From contig JBBQTB010000007.1 in NCBI GenBank assembly GCA_038213375.1, positions 1 through 64,000 on the forward strand: a stretch of DNA of 64,000 nt. Reading direction: 5' to 3'. Of the stretch, positions 44,153 to 55,000 are shown one piece after another. The position numbers and the translations under genes are program-made. The notes beneath the pieces are model-generated. The model had not been told where the DNA came from, did no database searches, and was given only the letters and a program-made list of their open reading frames with translations. Each line of letters starts with the position of its first letter. Position 1 is the stretch's first letter. The stretch comes from JAAUTT01 sp038213375. GTDB lineage: Bacteria > Bacteroidota > Bacteroidia > Bacteroidales > JAAUTT01.

Positions 44153-44258
44153 ATCCCCTTTGTTCGGCTGAGGCTCTGCCTCAGTCGAATATATCACATC
44201 AGGCTCAAGCCTGATAACATAGGTTCGGCAGAGGCAGAGCCTCAGCCGAACGATGGGG
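44153..44258. repeat. Triple-hairpin repeat element, copy 3 of 3
   Basis: This is the best-preserved copy. TTCGGCTGAGGCTCTGCC followed by TCAGTCGAA, then ATCAGGCTCAAGCCTGAT, then TTCGGCAGAGGCAGAGCC followed by TCAGCCGAA, inside CATCCCCTTTG and CGATGGGGT ends. All three stems are nearly perfect. It lies between the GH5 gene start and the PorP/SprF gene end. Confidence 0.8.
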
Positions 44259-44316
44259 TCTTTATTTTATGGTAAAAAGTTAAAAAACAACGAAATTCAA
44301 CTCCTAACTTCCAACC

Positions 44317-45324
44317 TTAAAATTCCGGACAAGGTACTGAAGACATCTTTTTTTTTCTGGTACGGGAAAACTCATACGAAATTGATAGCTCGTGCGAGCC
44401 GGATGAGTGTCCTATCAGGTTCGAAATGGTAAAGTCATAGCTATAACCCAACGTAAAGTTTTGTACTTTTATTCCGGAGAGCAATGCAAATGAATCACCA
44501 CGATCCGAATTAAAAGGAGGAATTCCCCTATACCAAAATCCAAATATCAATGGACTTTTTGACCAGTATAACCCTAAATCGAGTTGTCTGTATTTTGCCT
44601 GATTAGTAAATTTAAATGCAAAGGAAAGAGTTTCGTCTATTGGTCGTAGCAAACGACCTTTCCTGAGTAAGGTGGCTCCTCCATATAAATCAATTTTAAT
44701 AGGCAGTCGCTCCTCTCCACCCATAATGGAAAGATTAGGCCGTAAAAGGTGATCGACGGTTATTCCTCCCCACATATTTTTTGAATAAGCGATAATTGAA
44801 CTCGAAGCGTCAACACTACCTTTATAATCTTTACCTGGAAATGTTTCAATACTTGATGGATTAGTGCCACCATTGGTAAGTTGATCTCCCATTATAAGTT
44901 TCATAAAATCGATAGATCGCTGGATATAGCTAAAGCCGGCGCCTGGTCTGATATGGATTTCGTCGTTCAACAAAAAATCAAAGGAATAACATAACCCTAA
45001 TTGCAATGTACCATACTTCCCGGTTCCGGCAACATCGCGCAAAGCGATTAGTCCCATTCCGCTATTGAAGTTTTGAAAATTATGGTCATAGGAAAATGCG
45101 TATGTCACAAATGCCTTTGGCAACCCTGGCCATTGATTTCTGTAATTTGAAATAAACCTGTTTTGCTGTGTCGCACCAGCAAACGATGGAGCAAGAAATA
45201 GCTTATTGGCAAAAAATTGGGAAAAATGTATATCCTGACCTATTGCACTGTGGCAAAAAATCAAGGCTACGTTTAAAATAATCGTCTTGACTATATGTTT
45301 CTTTATGATTCTTATACTAACCAA
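44317..45324 (-). CDS. PorP/SprF-family type IX secretion outer-membrane protein
   Basis: This 335-residue protein starts at a TTG codon: the signal peptide (SIRIIKKHIVKTIILN, ending SAIGQ) has no ATG in or before it, and a stop lies seven codons upstream. After QDIHFSQFFANKLFLAPSFAG comes the family pattern RNQWPGLPKAFVTYAFSYD. The rest is a beta-barrel ending in LGYSYDFTISNLIGHSSGSH and ELSISYEF. PorP/SprF proteins pair with type B-sorted cargo to hold or export it. Immediately upstream, in the same direction, lies the 2067-residue PKD protein with a type B sorting domain, the expected partner. The 206-base gap holds two dyads. Confidence 0.9.
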   Translation of the reverse strand: MVSIRIIKKHIVKTIILNVALIFCHSAIGQDIHFSQFFANKLFLAPSFAGATQQNRFISNYRNQWPGLPKAFVTYAFSYDHNFQNFNSGMGLIALRDVAGTGKYGTLQLGLCYSFDFLLNDEIHIRPGAGFSYIQRSIDFMKLIMGDQLTNGGTNPSSIETFPGKDYKGSVDASSSIIAYSKNMWGGITVDHLLRPNLSIMGGEERLPIKIDLYGGATLLRKGRLLRPIDETLSFAFKFTNQAKYRQLDLGLYWSKSPLIFGFWYRGIPPFNSDRGDSFALLSGIKVQNFTLGYSYDFTISNLIGHSSGSHELSISYEFSRTRKKKMSSVPCPEF

Positions 45325-45347
45325 AATAAAATAAAATTATTAAATAA

Positions 45348-45361
45348 TATTGTTAACAATA
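45348..45361. promoter_or_regulatory. Perfect 14-bp palindrome upstream of the PorP/SprF gene
   Basis: TATTGTTAACAATA lies 23 bases before the TTG start codon. It could be a binding site for a dimeric regulator or a chance palindrome in AT-rich DNA. No second copy was noticed. Confidence 0.3.
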
Positions 45362-45380
45362 CATCCCGAATCCCTAATAG

Positions 45381-45410
45381 GTTTCGACTATTTGACTAAC
45401 CAGTCGAAAC
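45381..45410. other. Perfect 9-bp inverted repeat in the PorP/SprF-PKD gap
   Basis: GTTTCGACT (45381-45389) and AGTCGAAAC (45402-45410) enclose 12 bases. It lies downstream of the PKD gene in its direction of transcription. It lacks a T-run, so it may be a weak terminator, processing hairpin or operator. Confidence 0.4.
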
Positions 45411-45530
45411 ATGTGTTGAACCTGGCTAATATATGTACATTTCCCCTAGGGTTTACCGGTTTTAAATAAAGTTATTAACCAATATGGATAAATATTAACT
45501 TGGGTCTACAAAATACTAACTACTAATATC

Positions 45531-48500
45531 TCACTTCAGTAAAGTAACATCGCCTGCCATATCAAACGTTTTTCCATTGGTAAATTTTCCAATAGCCTTC
45601 CATATATAAACATCCGACTTGCATAGCTTACTTTTATAGTAACCATCCCAGCCGATAGCAGGATCTGAAGTATCAAATAACTTTTCACCCAAACGATCAT
45701 AGATTTCAAGACGGTATTCAACAATTCCTTCCCAGAATGGGTGAAATACCTGATTTGCGATGTCAGGCAACGAATATTTACCACCATTGGGGCCATTGAT
45801 GTTAGGTTTAAAGGCATTGGGGAATCGTAAAACTCCGGTACCAATTACTTCAACAGGCCCGGCTAAACTATCGGCATAACAATCATGAACAGACCATGCC
45901 TGTAATATGATATTATATTTCCCAAGTTCCTTATATATATGAAAAGGATCAAGTTCTGACGATTTTACAGAATCACCAAAATCCCATACAAACCTGGTAC
46001 CAAGTTTGCTACTGTTATAGAACTGAACTTTTGAATCGCCTAACATTACAAGTGACGGGTTATATTTAAATGAAACCGTTGGTTTTGGATATACTTCTAT
46101 GGTACGGTATGTTGATGCCGAGCCACCATCGCCTGTAACGGTAAGTTTTACCTGATATTTTCCGGCTTTCTCATAAATATGCGATGGATTTTGTTCAGTA
46201 GAAGTTGAACTATCATCAAATTCCCAATAATATGAGGTAACCCAAGTGGATTTGTCGGTAAACTTGATGGTCCAAGGCACACATCCGTTTTCACTCATAT
46301 CTAAATCGGCAATCGGAATTGGCGGAAATACCCTTATATGATGAGAAATGGAATCGCTGCATTTTAGGCTCGAAACTTTCAGTTGAACATCATAACCGCC
46401 CCAGTGCATAAACTCGTGCGATTTTGGTTCTTTTAATATGGAGCCCTGACCGTCGGCAAAATTCCAGTTAAAATTCCAGTTACCAATATTGGTTTCATTC
46501 TTAATCGAAATACGATTGTCAGGGAAATAGAGATGCGATGGCAAAGCAGAAAATTCAGCCTCGGGTTGAGGATATACCGTAATTTTTCTGGTTATCGTAT
46601 TGGAACACTCATATTGTGAGATACCAATTAACGTGGCGGTATACGTTGTGTCGTATACTTGGGGATTAAAGTACTTATGCGTCGGCGATTTTATCTTACC
46701 GGTTATCTGGTCGCCAAAATCCCAGCGATACGTTGCTGCGCGCAGTGTTTTATTCCTGAATATCACGAGCAGAGGGCTACATCCCACTGTATCGGGTGCG
46801 AAATCGGCAATCACATGTGGGTAAACATTGATTGTTTGTGAAAATTTGTCACTGCAATTGTGTTCGGTCTCTACAAACAACTCCAAATTATAACTGGCGA
46901 TATCAGGAGTTAAATTTTCGAATGTATGCGAAATCGTCTCCAGTACTTGCGTAGTAAACGAATCACCATCTCCGAAATTCCAGTTAAAATTCGCGATTGG
47001 TTCCGCATCAGTAAGGTTTTGAATTGGTAAAAGGAATGGGGGACATGCTATGGTTTTTTCAACTTCGAACCTTGCTTTGGGCTTAGGGTAAATGGTGACC
47101 GTTTTGCTTTTTGACGATGTACATAGATATTTCGAGGTAATATCAAGCGTTACCTTTCTCTGAAGTTGAGTGGTATTGCTATAGTTGGTATAAAAATGCG
47201 GGGTCTTGGGGCTAAAATCGCCTGAAGAACTATTGTCGCCAAATGTCCAATTTGTGCTGGTAGAATCGATCGGGTAAGGTAACAACTTGTGTGGCCCGAT
47301 GCTCGAATTATTGGTATATGCAATGCCGTTTGGGCTACATATCTGCAAAGTATCCTGTGTAAAATCGGCGGTTACCTCGGGATAAATGGTCACTTTGTGT
47401 GTCATTGAATCCCCACACAACTTATCTATTGTTCCGTTTTTGAAGTATACTACCAGTTTAGGTGAATAGGTAATAGGCTTCGATGTTTGGTTATGATAGG
47501 TATACGAAGGGAAAAAACCAGTATTTATGAAAGGGGTTGGTTTATCGCCCATGTACCAGTAATAGGTTTTTGCCCCTGACGATGAAGCATTCCTGATGCT
47601 AATGGCATAGGGGGAACAACCCGCCGGTTGATCGAAAGCAAAATCGGCTTTAATTAAGGGGTATACCGTAATGGTGTCGGAAAACGTATGTGAGCATTTA
47701 TACTGCGAAACAGCTGTAAGATTAGTGATGTATTCTTTCTTAACACCTCCCAAATTGCTAAATGTGTGCGATGCAAGAGGTATTTTAAACTTGGTGGTAT
47801 AGGTTCCGTTATCGCCATAATCCCAGAAATAATCAACCGGTACACTTCCGGGTCCTGAAAGATTGGTGAATTTTACTAACAAAGGGTTGCACCCCTCGGT
47901 TACATCGGCCTGAAATTTTGCCAGTACCTCCGGGTATATAGTTATCAAAACAGAGTCTCTGCTCGTGCACAATCCGCTTGAATTACTTACAATCAACTTC
48001 AGATATCGTTGCAAAAGCAAATTGGATGGGTTATTAGTTGAATTATTCAAATAGGTATGAGAATAATTTATTGAGGAATGCCCATCAAAAATGCCATCAC
48101 CATAAATCCATTGGTATACATCAACTTTTCCACGGGAAGCATTTGTGATAGTTACCGGAAATGGAGAACATCCGTTAACTGAATCGACGGAGAATTTTGC
48201 TTCCAGGAATGGCAGCACACTAACATCCTTAATTGTGTCGTGAGTGCAATTATGCTCCGAGTTAACTGTTAGTTTAATTTGATAAGTAGTACTCGAGGAA
48301 GATGTATTCGTAAAAATATGCGACGGGTTTTTATCTGTTGAAGATGTACCATCGTTAAAATCCCAAAGAAAAAATTTGGCAACCGGCGGAATGCTATTGA
48401 CATATGTTGACTGGTTTGTAAAATTAACAGGCAATGGGTTACAACCAAATAAAACCGAAGTTTTAAAATCAGCTTTAATTTCAGGATATACGTCCAGCCG

Positions 48501-51500
48501 CTGACTAACCGAATCCTTGCAGCCTCCGCTATTGGTAATCACAAGCTTTACACTAGGAGCCAAATCGGAATTTGTATTGTTACGATAGGTATGAATAGTA
48601 TCAATAACGCTATGGTTATCATGGTTTAAATCGCCATAATACCAGTCGTATTTTATAATTCCGCCCCTCGATTTATTTTTGATCTTCGCGTTAAATGGAG
48701 CGCATGAGGATGAAATATCCATTCCAAACTGAGGATCGAGAAAAGCATGCACAATAACATCCTTTGTTGCATAACCATTGCAATAGGTACTGGACATACC
48801 GGTAAGTTTCACATTATAAGTAATATCACCTGTTGTTAGATTTGTAAAAAGGTGACTGGGGTTTTGTAATGTGGATGTATTACCATCACCAAAATCCCAA
48901 AGATAAGATGTAATTGCCGCGCTGGGAATAGCGGTAAATTGAACAACGGTTGAATCGCAATAACCAGCAAGATTCGGGTTAATTATAAAACTTATTGCAG
49001 TGGATGGATAAACGGTAATGATTCGTGAAACTGTATCCGGACACCCGTTAGGGCTATTGTTTTTAACGGTAAGAATCACCTTATAACTAATAGAGGTAGC
49101 ACTGGTATTTATCGGAAATGAATGAGAAAATACAGCCTTACTGGTAGTATCGAGAGGGGAACCATCACCAAAGTCCCATACATAATTTGACTGCCCCAAT
49201 GCGTTCTTAATGGCAGGTTTATTGAGTGAATTGTTTATTAGGGTAATGGTCAGTGGGCTGCAACCTTTAACCGTATCGGCAGTAAAACCGGCCTTAATAT
49301 AAGGATGCACATAGAAATCTTGCCGGGCGGTATCTCTGCAATAATATGGAGATGTAACTACCAGTTGTGTGTGATATATGGAATCCTTATATCCAAACCA
49401 GTTTTGGTATGCATGTTTTGGATTTTTAACATTGGTACTTCCAAAATCTCCGAATGTCCAATAGTAGGAAGTATCAGTAACATTCCCATTTGATTTGTTG
49501 ACAAACGTTACCGAATGAGGGTGGCAGCCAATGGTATCCATCAAAGGATTGGTCACGAACTGTGCTTTTATTTCCGGATAAACGGTGATAGTTTTTGAAA
49601 CCGGGTTGGAGCAACCTAAAAACTTGATTGCTGTTAGCTTATATGTAATGTTAATGGGAGTGGTCAACTTATTAAAACCGTTGTATGTTTTCACAAAACT
49701 CAAAGGATTTGGTGGAGGAGGCATTAGTGTCTCGGAATTTGACCCAATTTTCTCCTTCCATTCATATTTTGTCGCCCCAACATCCGTTGCAGTAAACAAT
49801 ATATTATCGGGATCGCAAATAGTGGTTTTATCTGTGGTAAATATTGATGGAACCTGCGGCAATACCTCAACATCGACATATAATGTATCGTTTCCGAAGC
49901 ATTTGGCTTGTTTAACAACGCAGATGAATTTATGCTTCCCGACAGGGGCAAAAACTTGCGGTGTGGGAGACTTAGGATCGCTGAGATAAGCCGTTGACCA
50001 AGGTAGTGGGGAGGGTTCTAAATGATACCAACTATAATTCAACCCTCCACTGGCAGTTAAATAAACAGTATCTCCAAAACAGCTTGTTTTTTCGTAAATC
50101 AAATCATTTGGGTCAGCCACCCTAACTTGCGCTGAATCGGCATTGAATGAAGAAAAGTAACCATACTTATTTGTTTGTGGATTTTGCCCATTAATAATCC
50201 CCAGATGGAAAACATCTACAGAATTTACTATTTTATGTGCCTGTCCACCATGCAACAACGTTCCAAAATCTTTATTTATTTTTTTCAGAACTGCCCACCC
50301 ACCTTTTGAATTTTCTTCAAACCAACTACCGGGAATATGAAAATCCGGTGTTCCATCGGAATATATTAATGTAAAAAAATTATAAGACTGTGTTCCAGCC
50401 CCAAACGGTTGACCTTTATCCAAACGGATCATCAGGTTTAAGCTTAAAGTAGCTACTGTGGTGGATTTGTAGAAGGAAACCTGACTGGAACCAGTGCAAT
50501 CGAAAATGGGAGGTACAATTGCTCCACCAATTTCGCATCCTACACCAGTAATATGCCACACAGCGAACCTGTTAGATGTATCCTTCTGATTAACCGGATC
50601 CAATACAGGAGCATTCGGAGGAAGACCAGGGACGACTGCCTGAATAAAAATAGAACTGTTGTTTGGGTTACTAATATCAACCGAATAATAATCCTGCTTA
50701 CCTTTAGCAAGGGTTGGTGTTGTATAAAGCACTGCACCTGTATTATCATAGAATTGTATGCATGTATTGTCTCTGGTCGCCAATACAAAAATTTGTTCGG
50801 CTGAATTAGAGTCGTGACTACCTACAGGGGGGAAATTTCTACTTTCGGCACCTGTCATTACAATATATTTATTTTTCAAAATATTTACAGGAACCATTTG
50901 ATCACCAGCAATATCATAACACCCACCCGGTAAACCAACCGAATCGTCATTGGTGGTAACTGCAATTTTTTTTGTGCTGCGAATATATGTACCCGAAGGA
51001 TGTAAAGCACCTAATTTAGAATTAGCAACTAAAGTATACGTGTCACCTTTATTTAATTTAATTAGGAAAGTATTATTGTCAGGTGTACCCTTAAAAATTG
51101 GCAAAGGATTTGTGGGAGGGGTAATATAAACATCAGTACCATCTTCGGTGGCTACAATTTCAACTGAAGATATAGGGTCAGGGTCATAACTCGCCCAACC
51201 ATTATCCCATATTGTTTGGAATGGAGTAAAAAACTCGGTACCCAAAGCATTTTTTCCTTTTAAAGAAAAAAGATCTCGGTTGTAAAAATTATCATAATCA
51301 TAATACACTGTTATGTCAATATCGGAAGTAATATGTATTCCACGATTGTTTATTCCAGAAATTGGAGGTACGTTTCCCGCAGAAGGGTTGGCATATAAGA
51401 GGTCAAACTCTGCATAACTGGTTGCCATAATTTCAACATGCGATAGGCCTGCCGGTATTGTAAATGTTCTTATTACGAAAGCGCCATTGGCAGGCATTTC

Positions 51501-51734
51501 AATTTTTACGTGTGCAGGAGCATTTGAGCTTGTATTCGCTATTTTAAAACTTACATTATTTATAATGTTTATAGGCCCATGCCCTTGAGTTTCTTTAGGG
51601 ATGACAAACCAAAATTCTCTATCAACTTGGGCTACTAGTGAAGTAATATTGAACATGAGCAATAGAAACAGAAGTTGCCATGATTTCTGGTATTTCAGTA
51701 AATAATTAAAGCTAAAGTGTATATAATGCTCCAC
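45531..51734 (-). CDS. Giant PKD-repeat surface protein with type B (gliding-motility-type) T9SS sorting domain
   Basis: This 2067-residue protein has a signal peptide (about 1-36, ending SLVAQ) and an N-terminal ~500-residue region like IgGFc-binding protein N-termini (REFWFVIPKETQGHG). A short Ig-like part is followed by 14 PKD domains, each with a WDFGDG-like core (YLWDFGDGNTS, FFLWDFNDGTSS, YYWEFDDSSTS) and a preceding GCxP motif. The last ~95 residues form the CHU_C/type B sorting domain (NAFKPNINGPNGG, YRLEIYDRLGEKLFDT, GWDGYYKSKLCKSDVYIWKA). This is the architecture of SprB-like adhesins exported and moved along the cell surface by gliding bacteria. The adjacent PorP/SprF gene supports a cargo-partner pair. 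Actual gliding cannot be inferred. Confidence 0.92.
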   Translation of the reverse strand: MEHYIHFSFNYLLKYQKSWQLLFLLLMFNITSLVAQVDREFWFVIPKETQGHGPINIINNVSFKIANTSSNAPAHVKIEMPANGAFVIRTFTIPAGLSHVEIMATSYAEFDLLYANPSAGNVPPISGINNRGIHITSDIDITVYYDYDNFYNRDLFSLKGKNALGTEFFTPFQTIWDNGWASYDPDPISSVEIVATEDGTDVYITPPTNPLPIFKGTPDNNTFLIKLNKGDTYTLVANSKLGALHPSGTYIRSTKKIAVTTNDDSVGLPGGCYDIAGDQMVPVNILKNKYIVMTGAESRNFPPVGSHDSNSAEQIFVLATRDNTCIQFYDNTGAVLYTTPTLAKGKQDYYSVDISNPNNSSIFIQAVVPGLPPNAPVLDPVNQKDTSNRFAVWHITGVGCEIGGAIVPPIFDCTGSSQVSFYKSTTVATLSLNLMIRLDKGQPFGAGTQSYNFFTLIYSDGTPDFHIPGSWFEENSKGGWAVLKKINKDFGTLLHGGQAHKIVNSVDVFHLGIINGQNPQTNKYGYFSSFNADSAQVRVADPNDLIYEKTSCFGDTVYLTASGGLNYSWYHLEPSPLPWSTAYLSDPKSPTPQVFAPVGKHKFICVVKQAKCFGNDTLYVDVEVLPQVPSIFTTDKTTICDPDNILFTATDVGATKYEWKEKIGSNSETLMPPPPNPLSFVKTYNGFNKLTTPINITYKLTAIKFLGCSNPVSKTITVYPEIKAQFVTNPLMDTIGCHPHSVTFVNKSNGNVTDTSYYWTFGDFGSTNVKNPKHAYQNWFGYKDSIYHTQLVVTSPYYCRDTARQDFYVHPYIKAGFTADTVKGCSPLTITLINNSLNKPAIKNALGQSNYVWDFGDGSPLDTTSKAVFSHSFPINTSATSISYKVILTVKNNSPNGCPDTVSRIITVYPSTAISFIINPNLAGYCDSTVVQFTAIPSAAITSYLWDFGDGNTSTLQNPSHLFTNLTTGDITYNVKLTGMSSTYCNGYATKDVIVHAFLDPQFGMDISSSCAPFNAKIKNKSRGGIIKYDWYYGDLNHDNHSVIDTIHTYRNNTNSDLAPSVKLVITNSGGCKDSVSQRLDVYPEIKADFKTSVLFGCNPLPVNFTNQSTYVNSIPPVAKFFLWDFNDGTSSTDKNPSHIFTNTSSSSTTYQIKLTVNSEHNCTHDTIKDVSVLPFLEAKFSVDSVNGCSPFPVTITNASRGKVDVYQWIYGDGIFDGHSSINYSHTYLNNSTNNPSNLLLQRYLKLIVSNSSGLCTSRDSVLITIYPEVLAKFQADVTEGCNPLLVKFTNLSGPGSVPVDYFWDYGDNGTYTTKFKIPLASHTFSNLGGVKKEYITNLTAVSQYKCSHTFSDTITVYPLIKADFAFDQPAGCSPYAISIRNASSSGAKTYYWYMGDKPTPFINTGFFPSYTYHNQTSKPITYSPKLVVYFKNGTIDKLCGDSMTHKVTIYPEVTADFTQDTLQICSPNGIAYTNNSSIGPHKLLPYPIDSTSTNWTFGDNSSSGDFSPKTPHFYTNYSNTTQLQRKVTLDITSKYLCTSSKSKTVTIYPKPKARFEVEKTIACPPFLLPIQNLTDAEPIANFNWNFGDGDSFTTQVLETISHTFENLTPDIASYNLELFVETEHNCSDKFSQTINVYPHVIADFAPDTVGCSPLLVIFRNKTLRAATYRWDFGDQITGKIKSPTHKYFNPQVYDTTYTATLIGISQYECSNTITRKITVYPQPEAEFSALPSHLYFPDNRISIKNETNIGNWNFNWNFADGQGSILKEPKSHEFMHWGGYDVQLKVSSLKCSDSISHHIRVFPPIPIADLDMSENGCVPWTIKFTDKSTWVTSYYWEFDDSSTSTEQNPSHIYEKAGKYQVKLTVTGDGGSASTYRTIEVYPKPTVSFKYNPSLVMLGDSKVQFYNSSKLGTRFVWDFGDSVKSSELDPFHIYKELGKYNIILQAWSVHDCYADSLAGPVEVIGTGVLRFPNAFKPNINGPNGGKYSLPDIANQVFHPFWEGIVEYRLEIYDRLGEKLFDTSDPAIGWDGYYKSKLCKSDVYIWKAIGKFTNGKTFDMAGDVTLLK

Positions 51735-51793
51735 GGGTTAATAATTATATTAAAAACTAACAAAAATCTTTGCATTTTACGTGTAATACTGCC

Positions 51794-51801
51794 CAAAGTT
51801 A
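51794..51801 (-). promoter_or_regulatory. Candidate -7 promoter element of the PKD gene
   Basis: On the minus strand the sequence reads TAACTTTG (TAnnTTTG), 59 bases before the start codon. No -33 TTG at the usual spacing. It lies in the divergent gap with the MBG-repeat gene. Confidence 0.4.
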
Positions 51802-52012
51802 TAATAATATACAAATAAACGTTTTAATAATAGGGTTACTTTTATCACAGTTTTGCATAAGTCATTGTTTTTTAAAAGGTAAGTAAATAAAATGCAGAAG
51901 AAAAAAACTTATCGGAATTTTATAAGTCTAAAAATAATGTTTATTAAGACAAAACCTTTTTGTCTAACTTCCGTAAAAAAGGATAATTTGGCGTTGACAT
52001 ATAAAAGAGGAA

Positions 52013-55000
52013 ATGGAAAAAGGAGGATGGTTTAAAAAGTTTTTTTTATACGCGCTGGTTATCATGCTGGGCTTTTCAAGTGCAATTCCCATTTTCGCAC
52101 TTACACAAACAATTACGTTTAACCCTAGTCCAATACCTTCACAAACCTATGGTGGGACGTTGATCCTTGGTGCTACCGCCAGTTCTGGTTTGGCCATCGT
52201 CTATATCACTTCAACTCCGGCCACTATTTCCATAGCCGGCAATGTGGCCACTTTTATTGGAGCAGGTGCTGCAAATATTACTGCAACCCAGCCTGGTAAT
52301 GGCACCTATAGTTTAGCACCTAATGTCCCCAGAAATTTTACTGTTAATAAAGCGGTTTTTACGGTAAAGGCCGATAATCAAACACGGTTGTACGGTCAGG
52401 CTAATCCTGTTTTTACCATCTCCTATAGTGGCTTTGTAAACGGCGACAACATGTCGGTCATCACGATGTTACCCACAGCAACCTGCCCTGCAATAGCTAC
52501 TACTGCTGTTGGAAACCAAACTATTACAGCAGCCGGAGGAGTGGTAAACAGTAATTATACCATCGCCTATGCAACTGGAACTTTAGTCATTATCAAAGCA
52601 ACATTTATTGCAACTGCTGTTGATACTTTTAGAGTATACGGAATAGCAAACCCTGTTTTTCGTATACTCTATGCGGGTTTTACAAATGGGCAAACAAATG
52701 CCCTTATCAGCCCCAAACCAATTGCCAGTGCTGCAACAGCAACATCAACAGCTTCAGCTGGCGCTACTTACCCTATAAATTTAACCGGAACGGGCACAAC
52801 CAACTATAATCTAATACTTACAACTGGCAGCCTTACTATAACGCAAAAAACACAAACCATTACATTTGCAGTTATTCCTGCTAAAACGTACGGAAATCCG
52901 CCATTTGCATTGTCTGGATCAGCTAGTTCAGCGCTCCCAGTGACGTTTACCAGTTCAGATCCTACGATAGCTTCAATTGCAGGAATTACAGTTACAATTT
53001 TACAACCTGGAAGTGTTACTATTACGGCAACACAACCCGGAAATATTAACTTCAGCTCAGCAACAGCGGTAAGCAAGCTATTTACCATTGCAAAAAAAGC
53101 ACAAGCCATTTCGTTTGCGAACTTACCAACAATAACATATAGCAATGCGCCATTTGCTCTAACAGGCACTTCAAATTCGGGTCTTGCGGTGAGTTATATC
53201 AGCTCCAATCCCAGTATAGCCTCTATAGCAGGTAATGTAGTTACGATATTACAAGCTGGAAGTGTCACTATTACTGCAATCCAGACCGGAGATGTGAATT
53301 ACAATGCTGCAACGGTAATCGTCAAAACCTTAACAATCAATATCGCCAGCCAAACTATCAATTTTCCTCCAATATTGCCCATCAATTTTGGAGTGGCAGA
53401 TTTTGACCCAGGGGCAACGGCTTCCTCAGGACTTCCTATTACCTATTATATCGATTACCAAACGGTTGCTACCATTGTAAATGGAAAGATACACACTAAC
53501 GGGGTAGGTACATGCACCATTACCGCCATGCAGTTAGGCAGTACGAATTATTCATCCGCTATAAGCGTAACTCAAACATTAACAGTAATTAAAAGTTTAC
53601 AAATAATTACATTCCCGAATATTTCACCTAAAACTTACAAGGATCCGGATTTCGGTCCCGGGGCAACATCGAACACAGGCTCTTCAGTCAATTATTCAAG
53701 TGATAATCCAAGTGTGGCTATAATAGCTTGGGGTAAAGTACGTATTGTAGGTGCAGGTACAGCCTATATAACTGCTTACCGTTTTAGCGACCCGAATTAT
53801 ACCGATGCCAGTATTGTAAAAAAATTAGTGGTTAACAAGGCGCCTCAAACCATTACATTTACTTCATTACCTGTATTAACCTATGGCTGTGAAGATTATT
53901 ATCCGGGAGGTACCTCTTCTTCTAATTTGGATGTAAGTTACCAAAGTGATAATTTATCAGTGGCAACCATTATAAATAGCAGAATACATGTAATTAAAAC
54001 GGGTACTGCAAAAATTACCTCCTCGCAGGCCGGCAATTCAAATTATCTGCCAGCTGCCGATGTGTCACTTCAATTAACAGTTGTAAAGGCTGATCAACTG
54101 ATTACGTTCGATGGATTGCCCATTAAAAACTATAATACCCCGGATTTTGCCCTTTCCGCATCAGCGACTTCGGGGCTATTAATTTCGTATACAAGCATTA
54201 ATCCTGCTGTGGCATCGGTTACCAATGGAATAGTTCACATTAATGAAAGCGGTACTACAATTATAAAGGCTTCGCAAGCAGGCAATGCAAATTACAATGC
54301 AGCGCCTGACGTGCTTCAGACATTAACAGTAAATAAAGCACCACAGACCATCACATTCAATTCTTTTCCGGCAAAAATATTTGGCGATCCTGACTTTACA
54401 CCGGTTGTTTCCTCAAGTTCGGGCCTATCGGTAAGCTTGTCGAGTGATAATCCTTCGGTGGCAACCATTGTGAGTGGTAAAATCCATATTATTACTACCG
54501 GAACGGCCAATATTACTGCTTCACAATCCGGTGATGCCAATTACTGCGCAGCTTCATCTGCATCACAGCAATTAATTGTAAAAAACGAAAACCAAAACAT
54601 TTCTTTTAACCCATTAGGCTCCAAAACTTATGGAGATATCGATTTTCCACTTTCAGCATCGGCGAGTTCGGGCTTACCGGTAAGTTTTATCAGCGATAAT
54701 TCCTATGTGGCTACCATTATAAGCGGACAGGTTCATATCACAGGAGCCGGTTCGGCAACGATATTTGCTGTGCAGGATGGCAACGCGTATTTTAATGCCG
54801 CTACTATGGTCCCTCAAACTCTGTTAGTCAATAAGGCAACACAGAATATAACCTTTGGCCCATTACCGGCAAAGACCTATATCGACAATGATTTTAATCC
54901 GGGAGCTGTTTCCCTATTAGGCTTTCCAATTTCATATTCCAGTAATAACAACGCTGTAGCAATGATAGTTGGCGATCAAATTCATATTTTTGGAGTAGGT

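Noticed and set aside
49585..49989. 134-codon plus-strand frame within the PKD gene
   Set aside because: Antisense to the clear PKD reading frame and without homologous features.
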